Shown here: piece after piece, positions 1 to 10,480 of the stretch
Numbering within the stretch: position 1 is the stretch's first letter
Layout of the letters: the number at the start of each line of letters is the position of its first letter
Assembly (NCBI GenBank): GCA_023853785.1
Contig: JAJIRX010001026.1
Coordinates: forward strand, 124,001 to 188,000
DNA from: Psilocybe azurescens
Lineage: Eukaryota > Basidiomycota > Agaricomycetes > Agaricales > Agrocybaceae
Direction of reading: 5' to 3'
DNA: 64,000 bases
Program-made: the position numbers and the translations under genes
Notes under the pieces: model-generated
Told to the model about the DNA's origin: nothing
What the model saw: only the letters and a program-made list of their open reading frames with translations
Databases searched by the model: none

Positions 1-677
1 TTTTCCCATGGCTTCTTGCCCCCACTGCCACCTGCTTTCACTTGGTTCAACGACTCTGTTGTTTGACGTTGACGATTCAACTCTTTGCTGCGAACGCCCT
101 GCATGATGACCGACTTGTCCAGCTTTTCCATCAACAACAGAGAAACTGCAAGATGTCTGTAGTCATCAGGCAAGGCACGTATGAGTGCCATGCACTGAAG
201 CTCTTCATCAAGTGTCTCAATCTTAAAGTCGGCTGGACGCAAGTTCTGAATAGTTTGCATGGCCTTTTCAATTCGGGTTCCCAAAGTTACTAGGGATTCG
301 TCGTCCTGCTTCCTGATAGAGAACAGGTCATCATACGCATTGAATCGTGCTCCTGGCTTCTTGTTCAGGTGAGCAGCTTCAAGCAATGCCCACATCTTGA
401 TTGGATCTTCATCATGCCCTCTAAAGTGCACCCTTTGATCATTCTCCACAAGCAGGTAGATTTCACCTGCTGCCCTCTCTGCCATCATCTCCCACTTTGC
501 CACTACCTCTTCATTGATGAATTTATCCCCACTAGCAACTGGCTTTGCTTCTTTGCCAGATACCAATCTCCATAGTCCATTTCGCATTAACCATGCCTTC
601 ATCTCCCCAGCCCATTCAGGATAGTTTGAATTTGACAATGGTTTAACTTTAGCAACTGTGTTGTTGTCTGAAGACAT
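1..677 (-). mobile_element. Ty1/Copia retrotransposon gag, 5' part, running off the window edge
   Basis: An open frame of about 225 codons starts at the ATG at 677 and reads to base 1 without a stop, so it is cut by the window edge. It reads as a Copia-type Gag: an N-terminal stretch with NYPEWAGEMKAWL (SNYxxW-type start of copia gag polypeptides), a KMWALLEAAH segment, then RFNAYDDLFSIR and MALIRALPDDYRHLAVSL, which match the UBN2/gag_pre-like region. Retrotransposon Gag packages element RNA in cytoplasmic particles. The frame is intact as far as seen, so the copy may be fairly young. The family call is from recognition of these blocks. Protease, integrase and RT would lie left of the window. 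Confidence 0.8.
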
Positions 678-1270
678 TTTGCAACAAGTTCAAATGTCAA
701 GTGTTGTTTCAAGGATCCAACTAGTCTAGTATCAGACAGCAATAGACTTAATCAATGTTTTGCCAAGTTTAAAGCCTGGGGCCCATAACCTGTTAGAAAT
801 AGACAATAATGCACAAATCAGTAGCTATACTGATGAGTAACAATAGAGTCAAATCTCAAATGCGCAACAATGACAAGTATGAGTGAAAATAGTAAATTGC
901 TTCTGTAGACTCCAAATCTTGTTCTAGTGTCTTTGTTTCCTCAGACATAGTAGGAATACTGGTCTTTTACATGGCTAAGTGTCTAAAAATGGCGAGGCAT
1001 GACTATAGGTGTCCACAATATTGGCGTCAAAACACCAAACCTATAATTACGTGACAAATTATATATCACCGGAACCGTCTCAACGAGGGGATTCCGGATC
1101 AGTGATCAGAATTTGAATAACTTTACTCTACAAAAAGTTATTAACAGAACAGTGTGCAAAAACACCGAAAAGAGCGAATTCTAACTAAGTGTCCATTTGT
1201 ACAAGTCCAAATATCAAGTGTAGAACATTAGAAACAAAGTGTTTAATCACAAAAACTAACACCTCGTGCC
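678..1270 (-). repeat. Copia leader and probable 5' LTR
   Basis: Upstream of the gag ATG, on the minus strand, a sequence ending CTAACA at about 791 is followed by GGTTATGGGCCCCAG, which could be the LTR end and a primer-binding site. Further upstream is a TATATAA-like box (about 1060-1070). The outer LTR boundary cannot be set because the second LTR lies outside the window. Confidence 0.4.
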
Positions 1271-1289
1271 AACCTTAAGGCTACCATTC

Positions 1290-1650
1290 TCCTCTCACAA
1301 TGTGCTTCATCTTCCAACTCTATTGAATGTGTGAGTTTGTTTTTGAGTTTTTGAGTGTTCTTTGAAGATCGTCTTGTGAGACAGGGGGTTTGGGTGTGAC
1401 AGGGGGTTTGGGTGCGATAGAGGGTTCAGATGCAACAGAGGGGTGTTTTCAGATGCAGTGGATGAAAAGAACATAGATTTGATGTGTTTAATGGAAAATA
1501 GATGAGGCATCGTTGATTGGTTTTGGGAGTGATGAAGCGGTTGTCTTTTAAAAGTTGTGATGTGTCAAGTATTTGTGTAGAATTTTGTTTCCATCTTGAT
1601 TCCCATGTTGTTTTGATGAAATGAAACTCTGACATCACCTCCCTTTTCCA
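1290..1650 (-). repeat. Probable Gypsy LTR end with short tandem repeats
   Basis: Directly downstream of the chromodomain frame is a purine run followed by GGTGATGTCAGAG at about 1635-1655 (minus strand), the usual polypurine tract/LTR junction of mushroom Gypsy elements. Within the stretch, positions 1380-1445 hold about three copies of an 18-bp unit (ACAGGGGGTTTGGGTGTG and variants). No gene seen. Confidence 0.4.
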
Positions 1651-1660
1651 ACAACCATTC

Positions 1661-2107
1661 TTAACTATGGTCTAGTTTAGAAGGTTTTAAAGGTTGAATA
1701 GGAATAGTAAAAATTTCGAAAGACACAAAAGAAAGTCTATCAAAGGTAAGGGCAGAAATCCTTCTAGGTGCAGCCGGATGTCTAGTATGGAATTCTTTGA
1801 TCAGTCTAGAGGCCTCTTTGAGATTATCTGCAGGCTCCCAAGTACTTTCTTCATTTGGATAAATTTTCCACTTGACCAAATACTGCAGCTTGCCTCTATA
1901 AAGTCTACTGTCCTTGATGATTTTGACTTCCCATTCTGGATTATCTCCAGTAATAACAGGAGGAGGTCAAGAAGGAGATCTTCTTCCAGGAATAGTATCA
2001 GGATGGTAAGATAGGAGTTTTACAGTGTTAAACACTGGATGGATCTTCATGCTAGGAGGTAGCTTAAGTTCATAAGCATTTGGGCCAATGATTTTAGTCA
2101 CTTTATG
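1661..2107 (-). pseudogene. Gypsy (Ty3) integrase C-terminus with chromodomain, broken
   Basis: The minus-strand translation contains GPNAYELKLPPSMKIHPVFN (GPY/F-type integrase end), then a chromodomain: EWEVKIIKDSRLYRGKLQYL followed by VKWKIYPNEESTWEPADNL. Chromodomains direct integration to heterochromatin. The frame has an in-frame TGA at 1967-1969 between the two domains, and the rest of the polyprotein is missing: homology stops at about 2107, next to the terminal repeat of another element. It is a dead fragment. Confidence 0.8.
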
Positions 2108-2859
2108 TGTACTTTACAGTGCCCCCATATTCCGTTGGACTCCAATGGACTTTCACCGGACCCAGCCAATTCCAATGGACAGTCCATTGGACGTCCAACG
2201 GATTCCATTGGACTTGACAAAATTCGGTACCAGTCCAGTCAGAGTCCGGCCAAATTCGGTCAAAGTCCGGTCAAGTCACTTCAAGACAGAAAACAGGGCG
2301 GACTGGCCGGACTGTCCAGTCCATTGGACTTCCGTTGGACTTCCAGTGGACTTCCACTGGACTCTCAGCACTTAATTAGACCAGATCCAAGAGTGCTCTG
2401 TCCAGTGGAGTCCAGTGGATGTCCAGTGGATGTCCAGTGGATGTCCAGTGGACTGTCGCTGGTTTAATTGCAGACTTGGGAGGGGAGTTAGGGACAGTAG
2501 CAGTGTTCTTGGAAGCTTTGGGAGCCATATTAAGGAAGCTAGGTCACTAGAATAATACTTCAATCTTATCTTTAATTCATGTAACAATGTAATATAATAT
2601 ATTGTAAACTATATACTACATTATTATCTGACTTTGTGAATTTCACTAAGTCCAACTTTAAATTCACATGGAATGGAATCCAATTGGATTCCAACTGGAA
2701 TACTTTAATCTTAGCTTAAATTTATGTGACAATGTAATATAATATATTAAAAACTATATACTACATGATTATATACAGGTAAAAATAAAATAAAAACATA
2801 ATAAAAAAGAAACAAAAAAAGAAAAACAGAAAGAAAGAACGGAAAAAGGGGGCGCAGGG

Positions 2860-4090
2860 TACATTGGTGGTGTCGTCGTCTGCGTTATCGACGTCGTGGT
2901 CAGCCGTACCCGTCGTTGTATGCGTCGGTGTCGCCATTGGGTGTTGTCGTCGGCCGTACCTGCCGTGGTACGCGTCGGTATTGTCGTCGGTGTCGTCCAT
3001 ACGTGTCGTGGTACGTGTCGCTGTTGTCCGTACGTGTCGTGGTACGGCGTCGCTGCTGTCGTCAGCGTGTTGTGGTCGTCCTGTCGTCCTCGTCCCCGCT
3101 GCTGTACTCGTCCTCGCCGCCGACACTCGCCCCTCGCTGTCGTCCTCGCCCTCGCCGTCGTCCTTGTCCCCGCTGCTGTACTCGCCCTCGCCGCTGTACT
3201 CGCCGCTGTACTCGCCCTCGCTGTCGTCTCTCGTCCCCGCTGCTGTACTCGCCCTCGCTGCTGTACTCGCCCTCGCTGCTGTACTCGCCCTCGCTGCTGT
3301 ACTCGCCCTCGCTGTCGCTCCCTCGTCCCCGCCGTCGTTCTCGTCCCCGCCGCTGTACTCGTCCCCCGCCGCTGTACTCGCCCTCGCCGCTGTACTCGCC
3401 CTCGCCATCGTCTCCCTCGTCCCCGCCGCCGTTACTCGCCCTCGCTGTCGCTCCCTCGCCCTCGCTGTCGCCCTCGCCCTCGCTGTCGTCTCCCTCGCCC
3501 TCGCTGTCGTCCTCATCCCCGCTGCTGTACTCGCCCTCGCTGCCGTACTCGCCCTCGCCGGCCGTACTTCGCCCCTCGCCGCCGTACTCGCCCTCGCCGC
3601 TGTACTTCGCCCCTCGCTGTCGTCCCTCGTCCCCGCTGTTGTACTCGCCCTCGCCGCTGTACTCGCCCTCGCTGTCGTCTCTCGTCCCCGCCCGTCGTTC
3701 TCGTCCCCGCCGCTGTACTCGCCCTCGCCGCCGTACTGCGTCTTAGCCCGCTGTACTCACCCTCGCCGTCGTCCTTGCTCTCGCCGTACTCGCCCTCGCC
3801 GTCGCTCCTTGCTCTCGCCGGCCGTCCCTCGCCGTCGTCCTGGTCCACGCCGGTGTCTTGGTCCTCACCGTCGTGGTCGTGGTCCTAGCCGTCGTCCTAG
3901 CCGTCGTCCTCGCTGGGTCCCTCGCGGTCCTCGCCCTCGCCCCTCGCGGTCCTCGTCCGGCGTCCTCGTCCGCGTCCTCGTTGTCGCTGTCGCAGTCGTC
4001 CTCGTCCTTGTCGGTGTGGCCGCCGTGGTCGTTTCTCGTCCTCTGTCGCGTCGGGTTGGCTCTCGCCTGGCTCCGACCGACGAGGGCGGT
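2860..4090. repeat. GC-rich pyrimidine-skewed minisatellite, about 1.2 kb
   Basis: The tract is built from variants of an 18-bp unit, CTGTACTCGCCCTCGCTG, tandem and almost perfect at about 3238-3330 and looser elsewhere (CCCCGCCGCTGTACTCG, CTCGCCGTCGTC). The + strand is strongly C/T rich. Long open frames in several phases on both strands (up to about 490 codons on +) are a by-product of the lack of stops in this repeat, not evidence of genes. Base composition is far from that of the AT-rich flanks. Confidence 0.9.
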
Positions 4091-4241
4091 GGTGGTGGTG
4101 GAAGGAAAAAGGGTTGGGGTCGGAATCAACAACGGACCGACGTGGCATCAATATGTCACGTGCGGCGTTGTTGCTTGTCCCGTGCCGAGCAGTGCCGAGA
4201 ATTTCGGCGTATGTATTTAACTAATTTTATTATTTTTCATA

Positions 4242-4328
4242 AGCCTTTGTGGCTCAGTTGGTTTATCCTGCTTGTGTCCGGCATTCTCCGATGCCCGAGT
4301 TCAATTCTCGCTAGTGTCTTTTTTTCTA
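4242..4328 (+). ncRNA. tRNA-like Pol III unit (tRNA pseudogene or SINE head)
   Basis: TGGCTCAGTTGG is a full match to the Pol III A box, and GAGTTCAATTC about 40 bp on is a good B box with a T-arm (CGAG-TTCAATT-CTCG). A run of T follows at about 4319, as in a Pol III terminator. The acceptor stem does not pair well, so this is not a normal tRNA. It lies inside the CACTA-like element. Confidence 0.55.
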
Positions 4329-4710
4329 TACTAGTATAAATTATAATAAAAGGACATCCGTTGGACTTCCATTGGAATTCTGTTGGACTTGTCCGCTGGA
4401 ATTCCAATGGTCATGTCCGGTGGGATTCCAATGGACTTCCATTGGACTTCCGTTGGTCCTGTCCGGTCATTTCCAGTGGACAGTCCGTTGGACTTGTAGT
4501 CCGGTCGGACTTTCACCGAATCTCACCGGAATCTCACCGGAAAATTTCAGCAGTCCTAGACCAGAAAAATTGACATTCTGAATATAGAAAGTCCGACGGA
4601 GTCCGACCGGAGTCCGACCAAAAAATGGGGGGCTGTGTAAAGACCTCAATAAATGGACGGTTGTTTGTCAATGAATCAGCAAGAGCCCATACAACCAGCC
4701 AAGTTAACCC

Positions 4711-6207
4711 TCACCTTTGGCCGAATTTGGAGGTAAATTCCTTGATTGCCCGTAGGGCAATAGCAGTTGCGAGGCCTCTATTTCCCACCCGTAATCTTGG
4801 CGAGGAGTAGATATAGAAACATCCTCCTTCCCAACCCCCGTCCAACTGCTGTATGGCCAATAACCTGTGAAAGTCACTTTCCGCTCTCAACCCCAGTCGT
4901 GTACAGCAATGGAGCCTCATAGCTAGAGCAAGGGCATCACATGGAGACCCTATACGCTCTTGACAGCGCTCTTTAAATAAAGGTCCCATTGACTTCTCCA
5001 GCATAGGAGCCCTTTCAATCAATCGCAGGAGAGAGCTAAGGCGATCAAACGTTAATAACAGATCACGTACAGGGTATATTTACATTCGAGAAACTTACTA
5101 AAAGAAAACTTCAGAGCCTTCGTAGTATGTAGCTCCCCCAGAATATGCACCAGTTCGGAGGATAGAATGAATAAAACTGGTAGCCTTGGATAGCTCTTCC
5201 CCTCTGTTATGCGCATAAAACAGAGACAGTACGTTTGTGCAGATGACGTGGTCGCGTCGTTGGCGTTTGTGATCGAAGTATGTCACTGGTATACCATCCA
5301 CATTGCAGCAGGTCAGCATTCTATCCATAACCTTCATTTTCGTTTCATGAGATGCCACGTCGGGAATAACTGTCCAATAGATAGAGGTCGTATCGAGGTC
5401 GTCTGGAAACTCCGTGGTTGTAAACTCTGAGCGACCTGTGAAAAAGTTACACTCAGCAGGGTAGTGAGGATAATCAACCAGAGATGGGTCGTTAGTGGCC
5501 TCCAAAATAAGTAGCTGGCAGACATTCTCGTGAATAATCTGGCTGGCGGAGGCAAATGAGTGATGACGTTTAGCATTCGATGTGAGGAACTCGGATGCAC
5601 GTGAGATTGGATCTCCGCAGAGGTTGCGTAACGCTTGGTGGACATTAGCAAAGGTATCGTAGAGGACACATTTAAATCCGAGACAGCGCCCGGTAACGAT
5701 GTTGTCTCGACTGTCGTCTACAAGCAATGTGTGCTCTGGAATAGCACCTGTTTCGTGCAGGACATGTTGATAAAAAGCGATGTCGGGCTTGCGTCCTCCA
5801 ACTGTACCAGATATGAAAATGCCGTCGAACATATCCCAAAGTGCTCCACTTTTGCGTTTCACGACTTCCCAGATCGACGAAGGCATGTTGGCCATGGCGT
5901 ATATTTTCCGTCCTGGCTTGAGGTCAGCTATAAGGTCGAACATCTCGCTGCTGTAAACAAGGCTATCAATTGCATTCTGGACCGCGTCCCGGATATCGTC
6001 TTCGCAGAGGGAAAATTGTGTCGCTATCAAAGCATAAGCTTCGTTGTCAGAGATTTTCCCCATTTCGAGATTATACCAAGACTGCGTGCCGATGATTTGC
6101 CTGAACATGTGAGCGTCAACATTCGTTGTTTGTCCACCCTTGGAGGTGAATAAGACCCCACGAATATCGAAGATGAGCGTGTCATAGGAATTGCAGTATC
6201 GAGACAT
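4711..6207 (-). CDS. HAD-TCbeta class II terpene cyclase (drimanyl/albicanyl diphosphate synthase type)
   Basis: Two exons, 6207-5099 and 5035-4711, joined over a 63-nt intron (5036-5098, GTAAGT..TTAG), give 477 aa. The first ATG is at 6207; the codon two triplets upstream is TTG. Residues 1-190 are a haloacid dehalogenase fold: LIFDIRGVLF (motif I), GGRKPD (motif III Lys), LLVDDSRDN (motif IV). The C-terminal part is a terpene-cyclase beta domain with the class II catalytic motif in FPDDLDTTSIYWT (DxDTT) and a conserved end with DGGWEGG and GNRGLATAIALRAI. This is the layout of fungal AstC-like enzymes, which protonate farnesyl diphosphate to bicyclic drimanyl or albicanyl diphosphate. In motif I the second Asp of DxD is Arg, so the HAD half may not be a phosphatase. 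The frame is intact. Product identity is unknown. Confidence 0.9.
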
Positions 6208-7551
6208 GTACAAAGTGTTAATACGCTCACAGATCGTAGTTCTTTATAAGAGCACGCCGAGGGTGCAATTACGTTTATAATTTCAGGACCTAAGTTGTCC
6301 CATACTAATAGCTTCCATTCCGTACGCTGTAATGAACTAGAACTTTCTAGCTAATACCCCTTGATGTTGACACTCGGATCTACGAATAGCGCCTCAGAGC
6401 ATCTCTGTAAACTTGACGGCTTCGATCCTGAACCGGCTCGGACGCGAGCTAGAGGAACCCCCGTCACTATATTTAGCACCGCCTTCTGACTTTGGCGAAC
6501 TACAGATACACGAGATTGGGAAACCAGAATGAAAGGTGGTAATTGATGGTGGGAGGGTAGTGAATGATGTTGAATCATGAGACAAGACAGGGAATCAAAG
6601 CGAGCTGGAAGGCTGCATTGGATATCATCGATCAGCACTCGAGAAAGTGACGAGACAAAGAACGATAAAATGACAGAAAATGATGTGTTGTGCTGTGTTA
6701 AGAGACACTTAAGAGGCGCATGTGGCAAATAAAAAGGAGGTAGAAGATATATCAGTAAATCACGACGACAAGGGTGTAGTAGGATGTAAGATGAGCAATG
6801 AACGTTAAACATTGAACATTGAATAAAAATGAATGGCAAGACACAGGAAGCGTAAAGAACGAGAACAAAAGCAGATCTCAACCAAGAAAAGCAAGGCACA
6901 GAGAAAGTGTGTAAAGAGAACACGATCGAGCAAGCGAGTGACAATCTAAGAAGTTGCCTCATAGGATCCCCCCTCAGATGCACCCGAATAGCTCTCATGT
7001 TCGCGTGCGGTGCTCTTCACACTTGCACTCATCATCATTGTAGAGTCGCGCTCTAGTTGCTGATGCCGGGGTGCTTTAAGATGCATCGCGCATCCGCATA
7101 GCAGAGGAGGAGTTCGGTGAGTACAGCCCGTCAACGTTGGGGTGCATATATGAGTTCACATCGAAGCTGTCCGTCCGAGCTTCACTTGCTTTCGCATCCG
7201 CGGCCATATTTATGTTCTCGTTGGCCATTGTCGATTCCGAAGACCAGTAATCTGGCAAGCTCGGTTGAGAGCTCAGAGACTTGAACGTAAACTCTCGCCA
7301 GGTGACCAGGTCATACCGACAAAATCAACTGCTCCTTTGTCCCGAACACACAAGATAAATCAATGAGTATGAGCTGTACGCTCACCAGAAGATATACATA
7401 GTATCATATATATGATTCGCAATACACCCTTACTAGATTAAAATAAGGTTAAGTGATCTACTATGTAAAGGACACAGATCAGATATATAATTTATATAGG
7501 AGGGAAGGGGCAGAAAACGTGACGATGGATGTATCAATCATCCGTTGGCGG
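6208..7551. other. Intergenic; possible orphan C-terminal exon on the minus strand
   Basis: No certain gene. On the minus strand, 7076-7330 reads RYDLVTWREFTFKS..PDYWSSESTMANENINMAAD and stops at 7076, with a second open stretch (PRHQQLERDSTMMMSA) in another frame to 6946. It resembles the polar tail of a membrane protein but has no recognisable domain, and the upstream part is not found. The rest (6208-6950) is AT-rich spacer with only chance frames. Confidence 0.3.
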
Positions 7552-8871
7552 CTATACGTCTTCGACTCCATTGCTCGGGCCACACATACCATCCACGGAT
7601 TCCCTCTTCGCTTCGCCCACCTTATCTGGCGTTACATCGCCCGTGAAAACCGATGAATTCATTCTCCCTGCGTTGGTGTTCGTGCTACGGTCACCCATTT
7701 GCAGCGATTCGAATTGCAACCCGGATATGTGAGTGATTTCTGGGGCTACAGTGTTATTGGAATCTGTAAGAGCAATTCTGGCTACCAGGACTGTAGGGGC
7801 CATCCCCTAACTCCGGGATTAGATAAAAATTTAACTATCGGCATATGGATAATGGTTTTGACGCACTGAGACAATAACCAGGACTGTTTGTATGTAAAAA
7901 CCGGCATCGGCTCCGCGAGATTCCAACAAATTAGATGCTGGATCTTCTGTAACGATAGCATAGGCGAGGAGTAGGAAAGAGTACATCGCAGATGACTCGA
8001 CGACTAGTGCCACAATGTGGTTGAACATTCTCTTGGAAGGTCCTCCATTTGAACGACTGCTAACATGTATTCGGTATCCAATCAGAATTGTTGTGATCAC
8101 CGTGGTCCCCAGCGACATAAACACCAGAGCACTTGAGATATTATTGAATAGTTCATCGTTTGCGTCGGTATTTAGCTGAGTGAAAATTATCTGTAAAACC
8201 ATCACAGTGACAAAGAGACCTGCAATAGCATGACAATACTAGGTCTTATGGCACTTCCACCTGCAGCATTTAACTCTCACCAAATTCCGCAACAAGAAGT
8301 ACCAATGGCACCGAAATTACGCGCAAAGATTGACCCCACACATTGAAGCACCTCCATATCTATCGAGACATTGATGAGAATGATACAGCACCCCAGACTA
8401 TGTACCCACCAGTAGTCCATCAGATATAATTAACGAGAAATAGGTCAGAAAGTTGTCAACTATTGAAATCCATTCAGGGCCTCCTCCGATTGATTCAAAA
8501 AGATAGATTCCCGCGTATCTCCATGGGTAACAAACACCCAATCAAGGGAGTACCATTGCACGAGAAATTGCATGACGCAAAGCAGGTATAGGACTGAGAT
8601 GGACGATAGAACAATACGACGGTTTATATTTGCGGCTTTCCTGGACACTGGGGAAATGGTGAATCTTTGGTCTAAGTGGAATGGAGGAACCTACTGTAAA
8701 TAAACACTGTTCCGGCGTAGACCAAAGTATATAGGCCTGAAATACGTAAGGATGTGACGCTGGTGTTCATTATTGTGAAGATTCACCCATGAGGAAGTTC
8801 ATTAGCATTGAGCTATTGAGGCTAGCGCTTATTATACGTTCCTGTAGGCTGATTGGAGGGGAGATGTCCAT
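7552..8871 (-). CDS. Seven-transmembrane hypothetical protein of a mushroom-expanded family
   Basis: Six exons: 8871-8787, 8736-8695, 8647-8410, 8359-8281, 8219-7867, 7806-7552, with introns of 47-61 nt. The translation has serial hydrophobic helices, starting with LYTLVYAGTVFIYMSRK, then SVLYLLCVMQFLVQW, GDTRESIF, SDGLLIWRCFNVWGQSLRVI, FNHIVALVVESSAMYSFLLL and GMAPTVLVARIAL. This pattern recurs in many mushroom genomes in proteins of unknown, probably plasma-membrane, function. Exon 3 carries a one-base loss in the A run 8497-8501 (T5 on the coding strand where six keep the frame); with it restored the protein is 350 aa. It lies 1.3 kb upstream of the terpene cyclase, same strand. The shift could be a consensus error or a real null allele. 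Confidence 0.8.
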
Positions 8872-10249
8872 TGCAGAGACGAGATAGTTCTGTAGACTTG
8901 AGTGTTTACACTGACTGAACCACTTTCAAGTTCTTATATGTGTCAATCCAAAATATTATTCATTATTTGAAGTCGATTCTGACAACAATTACAATTGACG
9001 ATAGCCACGGGCGTTACTTCGAATCGTTCTGCCACTTTCCTGATTGTCCTCGTCAATACGTTGAGCAGATAAACACAGTTATGGCTACAGCTCTTGCTGA
9101 GTGAACATGACATGCTTGACAAGAGACTGAGTCGGTATCTAATTATAGTTTCCTCCAGTGGTGAGCCCATGTATTCAATACGACTTAACACATGGTCAGA
9201 ATCACATATACTGATAATTAAATTCCTTAAATTAATCAAACGATTAAACTTCAGCCTTTGCCTGCTGTGTTCCACCGGAGCGTAAAGTTTGCCAATTAAC
9301 TCATTGAAATGGCGAAGATCAAAGAGATTGTCGCCATTGTCTTAAGCAGCAATAGCTCTAATCCCATCTTTACCAAGCTCAGGACGCGACATTTACTCAG
9401 TTGCGACACCGCATTCATCATGACATATTTGAGAGGGAAGTACAGACATATCAGATTAGCCCCAGCCAGCATCTCCTAGATCATCACCCGGAGATTAATT
9501 GCATGTCCACTTTTTATTTTAGTAGATGTACTTAACAAAGAGGTCCGAAATATGACTCGTAAGGTGGGTAGTAAACCTTTTCTCCGCAATCATCATTATA
9601 CACTGAGCGACTAAAATAAATCCATCCAACTTGAAATGTAATGAAGAGAGAGGAGGCGTGTAGGGAAGATACAGGCGCTATTAAAATGTATGATTTATTT
9701 TATCGATCATCCGCCCTACCCTTACTTGGATCAACAGTTACAGCTGAGCTCAGTTGTACATCATACAATCTCACCATCTAGTAGCACTGATACCGACCCA
9801 ATACCATCACATCTACAAGTTCTAGCTTTTAATAATAGTGTGAACGATATGGCAGATTAGCATACAACCGAGGAGGAAGCTCCGACCCGGTGTTGAGGAT
9901 ATGTAATTAACAGGACATCGGTTACTATAGTAGCGACGGCGGGAAAGACATAGAGAGTCATGCTTAAACGCGAATACGGGTATCATGTTGATAGGTGCTC
10001 TGTTGTGACTGATATATAGTGCATTGTAGCCTCCTGACCCTGATTCCAAAGCTATCTATCAGCAGTATCGATCGCCCTGCCGCTGTCTCGGCTTTGAAGG
10101 CTGATCAACCAACCCTACATAACTCTCTGCTTACTCTCTCTGTCCATGCTCATATCATTCTCTAGTCGAACCTTCCGACCCTATGATCCTCCATCTCTAC
10201 TTCCCGCTCACATATTTCATCCAGATTGTAATCACAAGAGCCAGGCGAG
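8872..10249. other. Intergenic, nothing clear
   Basis: AT-rich spacer. A minus-strand frame at 8943-9275 (about 110 codons, low hydrophobicity, no motif) is the only long one and is not convincing. Confidence 0.5.
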
Positions 10250-10480
10250 CTCTTCATTTCCACCATCCGGGACTACGACCTCTTAGAAATATCCAAACTC
10301 GTGCGTCTCCGCCCTTTCTCCTCCCTCTAGGCTTCATGCATATCTACTTCAAATTCACGCAGCCCCTGTTCGTGCAAGCCCTCATCGGCATTGCCCACCT
10401 CTACGACGCCAAACACATCGCCATGCCCGCCAGTGGTGATTTGCAGCGCCCAGTCAAGGCCGCAAGTATGTTCGGCGTTC
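10250..10480 (+). pseudogene. SND3: SND3/PHO88 gene fragment
   Basis: Two blocks match the ER targeting protein Snd3 (Pho88). RDYDLLEISKL (10268-10300) corresponds to the conserved VRDYDL segment, and GFMHIYFKFTQPLFVQALI followed by PASGDLQRPVKAASMFG (10331-10480) corresponds to the transmembrane helix and the GDLKRP motif. The interval between them, GTGCGT..CTCTAG, has splice-like ends but is only 30 nt, too short for an intron, and the 10-12 residues expected there are missing. No N-terminal exons or C-terminal tail are found. Snd3 acts in SRP-independent targeting to the ER; a functional copy must be elsewhere. This looks like a truncated duplicate. Confidence 0.65.

Larger units (their letters stand above)
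2112..4642. mobile_element. Non-autonomous CACTA/Plavaka-like DNA transposon (candidate)
   Basis: The two ends are inverted copies: CTTTACAGTGCCCCC at 2112 and, on the other strand, CTTTACACAGCCCCCC ending at 4642, each followed by a GGACTCC-type block. Both ends (2130-2465 and 4345-4615) are packed with many copies of a near-palindromic motif, TCCATTGGA/TCCGTTGGAC. Subterminal repeats of this sort are typical of CACTA/CMC elements, where they bind the transposase. The interior has no transposase; it holds a GC-rich minisatellite and a tRNA-like unit. Flanks read TTTA and TAAA, so a 2-bp TA duplication is possible. Superfamily assignment is inference. Confidence 0.55.

Noticed and set aside
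2864..4339. 491-codon Ala/Val/Leu-rich open frame and its overlapping frames of 250-330 codons
   Set aside because: All come from the stop-free GC minisatellite; several phases on both strands are open at once and none has a domain.
6208..6213. Start of the terpene cyclase at 6213
   Set aside because: That codon is TTG; the first ATG is two codons downstream at 6207.
6351..6998. 215-codon minus-strand frame rich in Leu/Ser/Phe
   Set aside because: No motif, biased composition, lies in the downstream flank of the seven-TM gene; likely chance.
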